Origin: Rubellimicrobium thermophilum DSM 16684
GTDB taxonomy: Bacteria > Pseudomonadota > Alphaproteobacteria > Rhodobacterales > Rhodobacteraceae
DNA: 64,000 nt
Direction of reading: 5' to 3'
NCBI RefSeq assembly: GCF_000442315.1
Contig: NZ_KE557320.1
Span: forward strand, 1,017,606 to 1,081,605
A program made the position numbers and the translations under genes. The notes under the pieces were generated by a model. That model made no database searches, had not been told where the DNA came from, and was given only the letters and a program-made list of their open reading frames with translations. This document shows, piece by piece, positions 26,535-37,359 of the stretch; the stretch's first letter is position 1, and every line of letters starts with the position of its first letter.

Positions 26535-27902
26535 TCAGAGCCGTTCGAAGCCCCGCCGCAGATCCCAGTCGGTCACCACGCGGTCGCATTCGGAAATTTC
26601 CCACAGGGCGGCACGGTGATAATGCTCCACGACCTCCGCCCCGAAGGCCTCTCGCAGCATGTCGGAACGCCGTGCCGCCTCGGCCGCCTCGCGCAGCGTG
26701 GCGGGAATGCGGCGGGCATTCTCGGCCCGATACATGTCGCCCGACAATTCGGGCTCCAGCTCCAGCCCCTTCTCGATCCCGTCAAGACCGGCGGCCAGCT
26801 GCGCGGCCAGAGCCAGATAGGGATTGAGATCGGCCCCGCCGACCCGGCATTCGATGCGGATCGCCCCCGTTCCCTCGCCGCAGAGGCGATAGCCGGCCGT
26901 GCGGTTGTCGCGGCTCCAGACGGCGCGGGTGGGTGCGAACAGACCCACGGTGAAGCGCTTGTAGGAGTTGACATAAGGGGCCAGGAACAGCGTCGTCGCA
27001 TCGGCATGGGCCAGCAGGCCGGCCAGATAGCGGCGCATGATCTCGGACATGCCATGCCCGCCCTTCTCGTCCCGGAAGGCGTTGCGGCCATCGCGCCAGA
27101 GCGACTGATGGATATGCGAGGAGGAACCGGCCCGGTCCGTCGCATATTTGGCCATGAAGGTCACGGAATGACCCGCCGCCTGCGCCGCGGCCTTGGTCGC
27201 GGTCTTGACGATGACATGCATGTCGGCCGTGTCGAGCGCATCCGAATAGCGGATATTCACCTCGTGCTGGCCGGCATCGGCCTCGCCCTTGGTGTTCTCC
27301 ACAGGGATCCCCGAGGCGTGCAGTGCATTGCGCAGCGGACGCATCACGGCCTCTTCCTTCAGGGTGCCGAAGATGCCGTAGTCATTGTTGTAGCGCACGA
27401 CCGGCGTCATGCGGCGATAGCCCTGATCCCAGAGCGTCGCGAAGCTTTCCTCGAAGAGGTAGAATTCGAGCTCGGTGGCCATCATCGGCTCGAACCCCAG
27501 GGCGCGGGCACGCTCCACCTGCCGCTTCAGCACCGAACGGGGGGCGATGGGCACCAGCTCGCCATGATGGTCGAGCAGGTCGCACATCACCATGGCGGTG
27601 CCCGATTCCCAGCCCGCACGGCGCAGGGTGGCCAGGTCCGGCTTGTGGACATAGTCGCCATAGCCCTGCTCCCAGGAGGCGGAGCGGTAGCCCGGCACCG
27701 GGGTCATGTCCACATCCACGGCCAGCAGGTAGTTGCAGCCATGCGTCTCCCGATGGGCACTGTCGAGGAAGTGGCGAGCGTGGAACCGCTTTCCCACGAG
27801 ACGGCCCTGCATGTCCGTCACGCAGGTCAGGACGGTATCGATCTCGCCCGCATCCACGGCATTGGAAAGCTGATCGAGAGTAAGGTTGGCAGGCATCGGC
27901 AT
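26535..27902 (-). CDS. Glutamine-synthetase-family enzyme (gamma-glutamylamine synthetase type)
   Basis: A 455-residue member of the glutamine synthetase superfamily. Seen are an N-terminal beta-Grasp part, ATELEFYLFEES, the nucleotide/ammonia region GEADAGQHEVNIRY, RAGSSSHIHQSLW and ENARRIPATLREA. The family branch includes gamma-glutamylputrescine synthetase (PuuA) and gamma-glutamylethanolamide synthetases. Its place between polyamine transport and aldehyde dehydrogenase genes fits glutamylation of an imported amine. The exact amine is not shown. The ATG at 27902 (or 27896) is preferred because a 22-base palindrome lies just upstream; an in-frame ATG at 27953 would put the palindrome inside the gene. 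Confidence 0.85.
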   Translation of the reverse strand: MPMPANLTLDQLSNAVDAGEIDTVLTCVTDMQGRLVGKRFHARHFLDSAHRETHGCNYLLAVDVDMTPVPGYRSASWEQGYGDYVHKPDLATLRRAGWESGTAMVMCDLLDHHGELVPIAPRSVLKRQVERARALGFEPMMATELEFYLFEESFATLWDQGYRRMTPVVRYNNDYGIFGTLKEEAVMRPLRNALHASGIPVENTKGEADAGQHEVNIRYSDALDTADMHVIVKTATKAAAQAAGHSVTFMAKYATDRAGSSSHIHQSLWRDGRNAFRDEKGGHGMSEIMRRYLAGLLAHADATTLFLAPYVNSYKRFTVGLFAPTRAVWSRDNRTAGYRLCGEGTGAIRIECRVGGADLNPYLALAAQLAAGLDGIEKGLELEPELSGDMYRAENARRIPATLREAAEAARRSDMLREAFGAEVVEHYHRAALWEISECDRVVTDWDLRRGFERL

Positions 27903-27918
27903 GTCCCAGGCAGAAATC

Positions 27919-27940
27919 TGCGCAACTGTCTGGTTGCGCA
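27919..27940. promoter_or_regulatory. Palindrome upstream of the glutamine-synthetase-like gene
   Basis: A perfect 8-base inverted repeat, TGCGCAAC and GTTGCGCA with six bases between, begins 17 bases before the gene start in the 58-base gap after the aminobutyraldehyde dehydrogenase. It could be an operator for an internal promoter, or a stem-loop in the operon mRNA. I found no second copy in the window. Confidence 0.45.
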
Positions 27941-27960
27941 GGCAAAGTGTCAACGGGATG

Positions 27961-29398
27961 TCAGTGGGCGATCATGACATGACGCACGACGGTGTAATCC
28001 TCGAGCGCATAGATCGACATGTCCTTGCCGTAGCCGGACTGCCGGAGCCCGCCATGCGGCATCTCGTTGACCAGCATGAAATGGGTATTGACCCAGGTGC
28101 AGCCGTAGCGCAGCCGGGCCGAGACATCCATCGCCCGGCCCACATCCCGCGTCCACACCGAGGAGGCCAGGCCATAGGCGCTGTCATTGGCCCAGGCCAC
28201 GGCCTGATCGGCCTCCTCGAAGCGGGTGACGGAGACGACAGGGCCGAACACCTCGCGCTGGACGATCTCGTCCTCCTGCCGGGCACCGGCAATCACGGTG
28301 GGCCGGTAGTAGAAGCCGGACCCCTCCGGCGCCTCTCCGCCCGTGGTGATCTCGATATGCTTCTGTTCGGCCGCGCGCGAGACGAAGCTGGCCACGCGGT
28401 CGCGCTGACGCAGACTGATCAGGGGGGGGGATCTCGTTCGTGCTGTCGTCCTCCTGACCATAGACGATGGAGGCTGCGGCCGCCGTCAGCTCGGCCACCA
28501 GGCGGTCATGGATCCCCGCCTGGGCATAGACCCGGCAGGCCGCCGTGCAGTCCTGCCCCGCATTGTAGAAGGAGAAGGCACGCAGCCCCTGCACCACCCT
28601 GTCCAGATCGGCATCGTCGAACACCAGCACAGGCGCCTTGCCGCCCAGCTCGAGATGCGTGCGCTTGACGCTGCGCGCGGCGGCCTGAAGCACCTTCTTG
28701 CCCGTCGCCACATCCCCTGTCAGCGAGACCATGTCCACCCCGTCATGGTGGATGAGCGCGCTGCCCACGCTGCCCCCCTGCCCCGTGATGACATTCACCA
28801 CCCCTTCGGGCAGAAGCTCGGCCAGAATGCGCGCCAGCCGCAGGGCTGTCAGCGGCGTCTGTTCGGATGGCTTCAGGACAACGCAGTTCCCTCCCGCAAG
28901 AGCCGGGGCCAGCTTCCAGGCCATCATCATCAGCGGATAGTTCCAGGGCGCGATGGAGGCGACGACACCAACGGGATCGCGCCGGATCAGGCTTGTGTGC
29001 CCGGCCAGATATTCCCCCGCCACAGGGCCGTGCAGGTTGCGCGCCGCCCCCGCAAAGAAGCGGAAACAGTCCACGATCGCCGGCAGTTCGTCATTCAGGG
29101 CGGCGTGGAAGGGCTTGCCGGTATTGAGCGCCTCGAGCCGGGCGAACTCCTCGGCCTCAGCCTCGATGCGGTCGGCGATCTTCAGCAGCAGGGCAGCACG
29201 TTCGGCCGGCGTCGTCCGCGACCAGGCCGGAAAGGCCTTGCGCGCGGCCGCCACGGCCCGGTCGATCTGGGCCGGAGAGGCCTCGGGCAGGGTCAGGATC
29301 GTCTCGCCGGTGCGGGGATTGAGGATGGTCTCCTCGCCCTCGGTGCCCGCCTCGAAGGCGCCGCCGATCAGCATCTGGGTATCGAAGTGGAGGGTCAT
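27961..29398 (-). CDS. Aminobutyraldehyde-dehydrogenase-type aldehyde dehydrogenase (one frame break)
   Basis: Removing one extra base gives about 478 residues. Seen are [38 protein letters not shown] and the catalytic cysteine motif [13 protein letters not shown], a form typical of gamma-aminobutyraldehyde dehydrogenases (PatD/YdcW). The break is in a run of nine G at 28422-28430 (plus strand); eight would restore the frame between DSTNEIPP and [10 protein letters not shown]. It follows potC by 22 bases. The expected reaction is NAD-linked oxidation of 4-aminobutanal or a similar amino-aldehyde from polyamine breakdown. Confidence 0.87.
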
Positions 29399-29420
29399 GG
29401 GGAGTCTCCGGAGAACGGGG

Positions 29421-30223
29421 TCACTTGCCGCTGCCCGCGACGCTGTCGGTGCCGCGGGTCAGGTAATAGGCGCCGAGGATCGGCAGAAAGGTTACCAGCA
29501 CGACCACCATCGCGACGACATTGGTCACGGGCCGTTCGCGGGGGCGGACCAGTTCCTCGAGCATCCAGATGGGAAGGGTCTGCTGCTGACCGGCGGTGAA
29601 GGTGGTCACGATCACCTCGTCGAAGGACAGGGCAAAGGCGAGCATCCCCCCGGCCAGCAGAGCCGTCGCGAGATTGGGCATGATGACGAAGCGCAGCGTC
29701 TGCCAGTAGGTCGCCCCGAGATCCATGCTGGCCTCGATCAGATGCCCCGACAGACGCCGCAGGCGAGCGACCGCATTGTTGTAGACCACCACGATGCAGA
29801 AGGTCGCATGACCCAGCACGATGGTCCAGACGCTGAACGGGATCTCGGCCAGCGAGAAGGCCGAGCGCAGCGCGATCCCCGTGATGATGCCGGGCAGCGC
29901 GATGGGCAGGATCACCAGGAGCGAGATCACCTCGCGCCCGAAGAAGCGGCTGCGGGCGACGGCCGCCGCGCAGAGCGTGCCCAGCCCAGCGCGATGGCGG
30001 TGGAGAGGAGCGCGACGCGGAGCGACAGCGACAGCGCCGCCCAGATGTCGGGCCGCGCCCAGGCCCGGCCGAACCAGCGCAGCGTGAAGCCCGGCGGTGG
30101 CCAGGTGAAGGATGCGCTCTCGGAGGAGAAGGCATAGACGAAGATCAGCAGGATCGGCAGATGCAGGAACAGGAGCCCCGCACCCGCCGCCAGCTTGAGC
30201 CAGAGAGGGGCCCTAGAGCGCAT
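29421..30223 (-). CDS. potC: Polyamine-type ABC transporter permease, PotC-like (one frame break)
   Basis: Restoring one base gives about 267 residues and six membrane helices. The start is a membrane segment [18 protein letters not shown], and the later part carries the permease EAA-loop region [20 protein letters not shown]. The break is near 29981-29988 (GGC-CTG reduced by one C). Its start overlaps the end of potB by 11 bases. Together with PotA, PotB and PotD it would import spermidine, putrescine or a related amine across the inner membrane. Confidence 0.85.
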
Positions 30224-31159
30224 CGAAGGCCCCCATCCGCCGCGCGATCATGAGATAGATCCCCATGATGACGATGGGCACGACCGCGAAGGCCGCCGCC
30301 AGCGGGATGTTCCCGGCCGTGCCCTGATACTGGTAGACGGCCAGGCCGATGAAGCGTGCGCTCGTCCCGATGATCTGAGGGATGATGTAGTCGCCCAGGG
30401 TCAGCGAGAAGGTGAAGATCGACCCCGCGACAACCCCCGGCAGCGCGAGCGGCCAGATCACCGTGCGAAAGGCCTGGGCCGGCGTCGCGCCCAGATCGGC
30501 CGCGGCCTCGGTCAGCGAGGGGGGGACGCGCTCCAGCGCCGCCTGCATGGGCAGGATCATGAAGGGCATCCAGACATAGACGAAGACGAGGAAGGTGCCG
30601 AAGGGCGAGACCGAGAGCGAGTTGCCCCCGATGCCGGGGATGGCCAGAAAGGCCGAAAGCAGCCAGCCGAGCCCGAGGCTGTCGAAGGCCCAGCCGATGA
30701 TCCCCTCCTTGGCCAGGATCAGCTTCCAAGCATAGACCTTGACGAGATAGCTCGACCACAGGGGCAGCATGACGCCGAGGTAGAACAGCGCCTTCCAGCG
30801 GCCCCGCGCATAACGGGCGGCGTAGTAGGCGATCGGAAAGGCGATGACGATCGAGGCCAGCGTCACCAGCCCCGCCATGAGGACGGTGCGCCAGATGATG
30901 TCGAGATTGGCCGGGCGCAGCAGTTCCCCGTAGGTCCTGAGGGTCAGCGTGCGGTCGATGCGGCCGGAGAATTCGTCGATCGAAAAGAAGCTCTGCGCCA
31001 GCAGCGCGAAGAGTGAGCCGAGATAGACGATCCCGAGCCACAGCAGCGGCGGCAGCAGCAAAAGCAACAGGAGCAGACGCGGATTGCGCCACAGCACATC
31101 CGAGGCTGCGCCCCATGCTCCGCGCCGGCCCGTCGGGGTCAGGGATCCGGTTGCGGCGG

Positions 31160-31163
<4 letters not shown>
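30213..31163 (-). CDS. potB: Polyamine-type ABC transporter permease, PotB-like
   Basis: A 316-residue permease with about six membrane helices (a leucine-rich first helix after NPRLLLLLLLL) and the EAA loop EAAADLGATPAQAFRTVIWP for contact with the ATPase. The ATG at 31163 overlaps the proper potA stop as ATGA. In the sequence as written the potA reading frame runs through into potB without a stop, giving an apparent 653-residue fusion; I reject that, see potA. The potB frame itself is intact. Confidence 0.9.
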
Positions 31164-32174
<1,011 letters not shown>

Positions 32175-32264
32175 GCGGGCCTCCTTTCAGGACCGGAGCA
32201 ATGGCTGACAGCAAAGGGGACAGGGACGACGAGACGAATCGCCCCTGCTTCCTTCCTATTGCAT

Positions 32265-32284
32265 CAAGGTTAAGATGGGGTTGA
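32265..32284 (-). promoter_or_regulatory. CtrA-like box upstream of potA
   Basis: The minus strand reads TCAACCCCATCTTAACCTTG, containing TCAA-N7-TTAA. It matches the box upstream of gdhA (5185-5204) at 18 of 20 positions. It lies in the 151-base gap between potD and potA, so it may mark a second promoter for potABC and the catabolic genes. Binding is inferred only. Confidence 0.4.
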
Positions 32285-32325
32285 CGCCGCCCGCGACGGG
32301 GACGGGCAGCGCCCCCTGCCGGGCC

Positions 32326-33489
32326 TCAGCGCCCACCGATCACCCCGATATAGTCCGACACCCAGCGGTAATAGGGCACGCAGGCATCCTCGCCCTGCGA
32401 ACAGTCGGCGACCGGCGTGCGCCAGAAGCGGATCTTGTCGAAATCGGCCAGGCCGTTGGCATCGCAGCCTTCGGGCGTCTGCATCCCGCGACCGTCCGAG
32501 CAGGCTGCCGGCACCGCCGGAACCGCCCCGAACCAGACCGACAGATCGGACTGGAGATTGCTGCTCAGCTGATGCTCGAACCACATATAGGCACAGTTCA
32601 CGCTGTCCGAATCCACATGCAGCATGGTCGTGTCGGCCCAGCCCGTCGCCCCCTCCACCGGGATCACCGAGGCAATGGGCGCCCCATCAGCCTTGAGCAG
32701 GTTGACCTGGAAGGGCCATGAGCCGGACGCGGCCATGCCTTCGTTCTTGAAATCGTCGATCTGGATGAAGGCGTCGTGCCAGTAGCGCGAGACGAGCTGC
32801 CGCTGCTGGCGCAGCAGATCGAGCGCCGCGGCATACTGCTCCTCATTCAGTTCGTAGGGGTCGGTGATGCCCAGCTCGGGCCGGTGATACATGAGATACT
32901 GGGCGGCATCGGCGATGTGGATGGGCCCGTCATAGGCCTGCACGCGGCCACGGTTGGACTGGCCATCGGGCAGTGTCATCTCCTCGAAGACAACGTTCCA
33001 GGATGTCGGCGGCTGATCGCCGAAGACCTCGGTGTTGTACATCAGGACATTCGGGCCCCACATGTAGGGCACGCCGTAATGCACCCCGTCCACCGTGTGC
33101 CAGGGCGCATTCTGAAGCCGTTCGTCGATGGTGGACCAGGACGGGATGAGGTCGATGTTGATCGGCTGAACCCGGTCCCCCGCGATCAGCCGCAGCGAGG
33201 CATCGCCCGAAGCGGTGACCAGATCGAAGCCCCCCTCGTTCATCAGGGCCACCATCTCGTCCGAGGTATTGGCTTGCTTGACCGAGACGCGGCAGCCCGT
33301 CGCCTCCTCGAAGGCAGTCACCCAGTCGAAGGCCGGGTCGGTCTCGCCCCGCTCGATATAGCCGGCCCAGGCGATGATGGAGAGCTCTCCCTCGCCTTCG
33401 CCGATCGCGGTCGGCTGGGCGAAGACGGCGCCGCTTCCCAGCATGGAGAGAATCGCGAGGCTGCATCCTGCGCGCGCGAGGTGGGTCAT
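32326..33489 (-). CDS. potD: Polyamine-type periplasmic binding protein, PotD-like
   Basis: A 387-residue extracellular solute-binding protein. A signal peptide covers roughly residues 1-24 (MTHLARAGCSLAILSML, ending AVFAQ). The mature part begins ELSIIAWAGYIERG, a pattern typical of PotD/PotF proteins, and has VTASGDASLRLIAGD and VPYMWGPNVLMYN. The length is slightly above PotD because of a cysteine-containing C-terminal insert. The ATG at 33489 follows GGGAGA. It is the first gene of the minus-strand operon potD-potA-potB-potC and the catabolic genes. Confidence 0.92.
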   Translation of the reverse strand: MTHLARAGCSLAILSMLGSGAVFAQPTAIGEGEGELSIIAWAGYIERGETDPAFDWVTAFEEATGCRVSVKQANTSDEMVALMNEGGFDLVTASGDASLRLIAGDRVQPINIDLIPSWSTIDERLQNAPWHTVDGVHYGVPYMWGPNVLMYNTEVFGDQPPTSWNVVFEEMTLPDGQSNRGRVQAYDGPIHIADAAQYLMYHRPELGITDPYELNEEQYAAALDLLRQQRQLVSRYWHDAFIQIDDFKNEGMAASGSWPFQVNLLKADGAPIASVIPVEGATGWADTTMLHVDSDSVNCAYMWFEHQLSSNLQSDLSVWFGAVPAVPAACSDGRGMQTPEGCDANGLADFDKIRFWRTPVADCSQGEDACVPYYRWVSDYIGVIGGR

Positions 33490-33983
33490 GGTCGTCTCCC
33501 TGTCAGTGGGCGCGCGCTGACCGCGCGTCCGGTTGGGCAGAAGAGTGACCGATGGCCGGCGGTTTCGCCAATACAATCCGCAGAACGATGGTTTCGGAAA
33601 AGGCGAAAGAAGACCCCGCCACCCTGCCTGGCCCGCAGCAACCCGGCATCCCGGACGGATCGCCCCGCGCCCTCCGCCATGACGCTGCACGGATGCCGTC
33701 CGGCCATCCCGGGGGGCAGACCGGCCGAGAGGAGTTCAGTGACCCCCGTCGCTGCCTCCGTCGCTGCCTCCGTCGCTGCCTCCGTCGCCGCCCCCGCATC
33801 GTCGGCATCGGCCGCGTCGGCCTCGCGATCATATCGGTCGTCGCGGTCGGCCGCATCGGTTGACACCGCTCCCCCGGCCTGCGCGTCGCCTCGAGACCCC
33901 CGCCGCCCCCGCCGGGGCCCGGTCCGAGGTTCCAGAAACAGGCTGCCGAGCAGCACCGTGAGGCCCACCGCCACCAGCGCCAT
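33486..33983 (-). CDS. Possible small membrane protein with TEAA repeats
   Basis: A frame of up to 165 codons starts with a single hydrophobic helix MALVAVGLTVLLGSLFLEP, then basic and acidic low-complexity sequence and three TEAA repeats made by the DNA repeat at 33751-33786. Codon choice looks coding in the first ~95 residues but deteriorates toward the potD start, which it reaches. The real protein may end earlier through a missed frame break. I know no family for it. Confidence 0.3.
   Translation of the reverse strand: MALVAVGLTVLLGSLFLEPRTGPRRGRRGSRGDAQAGGAVSTDAADRDDRYDREADAADADDAGAATEAATEAATEAATGVTELLSAGLPPGMAGRHPCSVMAEGAGRSVRDAGLLRARQGGGVFFRLFRNHRSADCIGETAGHRSLFCPTGRAVSARPLTGRRP
33751..33786. 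repeat. Three tandem 12-base repeats
   Basis: Three exact copies of GCTGCCTCCGTC in a row, followed by a degenerate fourth (GCCGCCCCCGCA). As a multiple of three, the array keeps the minus-strand frame open and encodes repeated TEAA. Copy number may vary between strains. Confidence 0.7.
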
Positions 33984-34173
33984 CCAGATCAACGCATCAT
34001 CCCCCCGTCATCATCCCGGCGCGAACAGCCTGGGTTTCCGTTCTGCCACAACCGCACGCTTCGAGCTGCAGCCCGATGACACCAATGGAACCGGGGGCTT
34101 TCCCGGCACCACTGCGACGGAAACCCCACCCACGCGTTCAAGAGCCGCAACCCGCCTGTCATGGAGTCCCGCC

Positions 34174-35013
34174 ATGTCCGCCAGCCAGCCCACGCGGCGC
34201 GCCCTGCTCGCCACGCTTGCGGTCTCGCCCGCTGCCCTGCTGGGCGCCCACCCGGCCCCCGCCCAGGAAGCCGCCGCAACCGCCGCAGGCCTGATCTCGC
34301 CGAATGTCTGCCTTCTGGCCGTGGAGGTGACGGAAGGGCCCTATTACATCGACCCCGGCCTTCTGCGAACCGACATCACCGAAGGCCTGCCCGGCGTGCC
34401 GCTCGAGCTTCTCATCCAGGTGGTGGATGCCGCCTGCAGGCCCATCGCCGGGGCGCGGGTGGATGTCTGGCATTGCGACGCGCAGGGCAACTATTCGGGC
34501 TTTGCCGCGCAGGGCAGCGATGCGACGCGCGACACGACCGGGCAGACCTTCCTGCGCGGCACGCAGATGACCGATGACCGCGGCATCGCCACCTTCCGCA
34601 CGATCTATCCCGGCTGGTATCGCGGCCGGACGACCCATATCCACCACAAGATCTTTCTTGACGAGGTCAATGTCCTGACCGGGCAGATCTTCTTTCCCGA
34701 CGCGCTGTCGCAGTATCTCTACGACCATGTCCCCGCCTATGCGCGCGAGGGGGTCCGCGACACGGTCAATGCCGGCGACCGGATCGCCGCGCAGGCGGGC
34801 GAAGGGGCCTATGCCGCCCTGCGCGAAGCCGGCGACCGCTATGTGGCAAGCCTTGTGGTGGGCATCGATCCCGCGGCTCGCAGCGCCGACAGCGGGCCGG
34901 GCGGGCCCGGTGGAGCCGGCGAACCGCCCCCCGGCGGCGGCATGCCTCCCGCCGGCCCTGCCGCATCGCAGGGCGCGGCCGAGGCGACCGCGCTGGTGCC
35001 GGGTGGCGGCTGA
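34174..35013 (+). CDS. Exported intradiol ring-cleavage dioxygenase family protein
   Basis: A 279-residue protein related to protocatechuate/catechol intradiol dioxygenases. It has a twin-arginine-like signal (TRRALLATLAVSPAALLGAH), unusual because classical ring-cleavage enzymes are cytoplasmic. The core has EGPYYID and ARVDVWHCDAQGNYSGF, and the iron-ligand region YPGWYRGRTTHIHHKI with Tyr and two His. The C-terminal ~40 residues are glycine/proline-rich and look disordered. The ATG at 34174 follows TGGAGT. It is convergent with the LysR gene, five bases apart. An aromatic catabolic operon is absent, so the substrate is unknown. Confidence 0.85.
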   Translation: MSASQPTRRALLATLAVSPAALLGAHPAPAQEAAATAAGLISPNVCLLAVEVTEGPYYIDPGLLRTDITEGLPGVPLELLIQVVDAACRPIAGARVDVWHCDAQGNYSGFAAQGSDATRDTTGQTFLRGTQMTDDRGIATFRTIYPGWYRGRTTHIHHKIFLDEVNVLTGQIFFPDALSQYLYDHVPAYAREGVRDTVNAGDRIAAQAGEGAYAALREAGDRYVASLVVGIDPAARSADSGPGGPGGAGEPPPGGGMPPAGPAASQGAAEATALVPGGG

Positions 35014-35018
35014 ACCCT

Positions 35019-35919
35019 TCAGCGCCCGCGGGATGCCTGCGAGAGGGCGATGAAGTCATGCGCCTCGGGCGAGAGCGGCGCGCCGCGGCGCCAGACCACC
35101 CCCACCTGCACCACCGGCAGCGTGCCCGAGACATCGCGGCTTTCGATGCGGTCCCCTTCGAGCGACCAGGGGCGATAGACAAGATCGGGCAGCAGCGCGA
35201 CACCCGCCCCCGTGGCCACCAGCGAGCGCACCGCCTCCACGCTTCGGGTGCGGAAGGCCACGCGGGGTCGGGGTGTCAGCGCGGACAGCAGATTGCCTGC
35301 CTCCTGTTCCATCTCGTCCGCCATCAGGGCGATGAGCGGCTCGGCCGCGAGATCGGACAGCGCGACTGGCCTCCTGCGCGGCCAGCGGATGACCCGCCGG
35401 AAGCCAGAGCCGGAAAGGCGAGACATCGATGATCTCCACCATCAGCGCATCCCGGGCCCGCAGAACCCCCGTGACCATCACCGCAGCATCGAGCTCTCCG
35501 CCGATCAGGAGATGTTCGAGATACTCGCCCGAATCCTCGATGGCCGTCACGGTCACCTCCGGATTGGCCCGACGGAAGCGGGCCAGCAGATCCGAGAACA
35601 CATAGCCGGCCATCAGCGTCGTGACCCCGAGGTGGAGCGTGCCGGTCAGCGCCTCGCGCCCCTGTCTTACGGCACGGCGCGACGCGGCGACCTGGGCCAG
35701 GATCGCATGGGCATGACGCAGGAACTGATGCCCGCGCTGGGTGATGCTGAGCCCACGGGCATGACGGTCGAAGAGCTGCACGCCCAGATCGGCCTCCAGA
35801 TCGCGGACGGCCTCGGAAATGGCCGACTGCGAGATAGACAGCGCCTGCGCGGCCTGCGAGACCGAGCCGTTCTCGGCCACGGCGACAAAGGCACGAAGCT
35901 GACGCAGCGTGTAGGACAT
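35019..35919 (-). CDS. LysR-family transcriptional regulator (one frame break)
   Basis: About 299 residues after removing one extra base, the standard LysR length. The N-terminal helix-turn-helix reads LRQLRAFVAVAENGSVSQAA and LSISQSAISEAVRDLE. The effector domain starts GTLHLGVTTLMAGYV and ends AGVALLPDLVYRPW. The break is at about 35369-35373, between AAQE and PVALSDLAAEP. The gene is divergent from ugd (105-base gap) and convergent with the dioxygenase; its target and effector are not evident. Confidence 0.87.
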
Positions 35920-36024
35920 GACAGCCCCATGGGACCGCAGGGCGCCCTGTTGCGCAAGGGGCCCGCTTGACGGGGCAGGCGGGGACTGCCACGGCTCGGC
36001 GCCGCCGCAGCGGGAGAGACAGCC

Positions 36025-37359
36025 ATGCGCATCACGATGGTCGGAACGGGCTATGTGGGCCTCGTGTCGGGAGTCTGCCTGTCGGATTTCGGACATGAGG
36101 TCGTCTGCGTGGACCGCGATGCGGCCAAGGTGGCGCGGCTGCGCCATGGCGAGGTGCCGATCTACGAGCCGGGTCTGGACGCCCTGATGGCGCGCAACAT
36201 GGCCGAAGGGCGGCTGTCCTTCACCACCGATCTGCGCGCGGCCCTCGAAGGGGCGGGGGCGGTGTTCATCGCCGTCGGCACGCCCTCGCGCCGGGGCGAC
36301 GGCCATGCCGATCTGAGCTTCGTCGAGGCCGCCGCGCGCGAGATCGCGCAGGCCGCCAGCGGGCCGATGGTCGTCGTCACCAAGTCCACGGTTCCGGTGG
36401 GCACCAACCGCGCCATCGCCCGCATCCTGTCCGAGGAGCGGCCCGACATCCCCTTCGCGGTAGCCTCCAACCCCGAATTCCTGCGCGAAGGAGCCGCCAT
36501 CGGCGATTTCATGCGTCCCGACCGCATCGTGGTGGGGCTTGATGCCCCGGACGGACCGGCGCGGGCGGCAATGGCCGAGGTCTATCGCCCCCTCGCCCTG
36601 CGCGAGCTGTCCTTCGTGTGGACCGATCTCGAATCCGCCGAGATGATCAAATACGCCTCCAACGCCTTTCTCGCCGCCAAGGTCACCTTCATCAACGAGG
36701 TCGCCGCCCTCTGCGAACGGGTCGGGGCGGATGTGAAGGCCGTCGCCCGCGGGATGGGGCTGGATGGTCGGATCGGGCCGAAATTCCTCCATGCCGGACC
36801 GGGCTATGGCGGATCCTGCTTTCCCAAGGACACCCGCGCCTTCGCCCAGACGGGGCGGGATCACGGCGTGGCCCTGCGCCTTGTGGAGGCCGTCATCGAC
36901 ATCAACGAACAGGTCAAGGCGCGGATGCTGACCAAGATCGCGGCGCTGTGCGACGACCGCATCGCGGGACGAACGATCACGGTGCTGGGCGTGACCTTCA
37001 AGCCCGACACCGACGACATGCGCGAGGCGCCGTCGCTGACCATCGTGCCCGCCCTGATCGGCGCCGGAGCGGCGGTCCGGGTCGTCGATCCCCAGGGCCG
37101 GCGCGAGGGAGAACGGCTCCTGCCCGGCGTCACCTGGGATGACGATCCCTATCGCGCCGCGGAAGGGGCGGATCTGATCGTGCTTCTGACGGAATGGAAC
37201 CAGTTCCGCGCCCTGGACCTGCGCCGCCTGGCGGCGGCCATGCGCGAGGCCCGCATGGCCGACCTGCGCAATGTCTATTCCGCCGAGGAAGCGCGGGCGG
37301 CCGGCTTCCTGGCCTATGATTCGGTCGGCCGTCCGGGCTACGGCTTCGTCCCGGCCTGA
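36025..37359 (+). CDS. ugd: UDP-glucose 6-dehydrogenase
   Basis: A 444-residue NAD-dependent enzyme oxidising UDP-glucose to UDP-glucuronate for capsule, exopolysaccharide or lipid A modification. Visible are the NAD motif MVGTGYVGLVSGVCLSDFGH, the conserved KYASNAFLAAKVTFINE, the catalytic cysteine in PGYGGSCFPKDTRA and GVTFKPDTDDMREAPS. The length is typical. No other polysaccharide gene is nearby. Its 3' end overlaps the convergent aldolase gene by 22 bases. Confidence 0.96.
   Translation: MRITMVGTGYVGLVSGVCLSDFGHEVVCVDRDAAKVARLRHGEVPIYEPGLDALMARNMAEGRLSFTTDLRAALEGAGAVFIAVGTPSRRGDGHADLSFVEAAAREIAQAASGPMVVVTKSTVPVGTNRAIARILSEERPDIPFAVASNPEFLREGAAIGDFMRPDRIVVGLDAPDGPARAAMAEVYRPLALRELSFVWTDLESAEMIKYASNAFLAAKVTFINEVAALCERVGADVKAVARGMGLDGRIGPKFLHAGPGYGGSCFPKDTRAFAQTGRDHGVALRLVEAVIDINEQVKARMLTKIAALCDDRIAGRTITVLGVTFKPDTDDMREAPSLTIVPALIGAGAAVRVVDPQGRREGERLLPGVTWDDDPYRAAEGADLIVLLTEWNQFRALDLRRLAAAMREARMADLRNVYSAEEARAAGFLAYDSVGRPGYGFVPA

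Noticed and set aside
33751-33786. A CRISPR-like array
   Set aside because: The units are 12 bases, directly adjacent with no spacers, and keep a reading frame.
32776-34173. Long plus-strand extension in front of the dioxygenase
   Set aside because: It is antisense to potD and has no domain; the dioxygenase signal peptide fixes the start at 34174.
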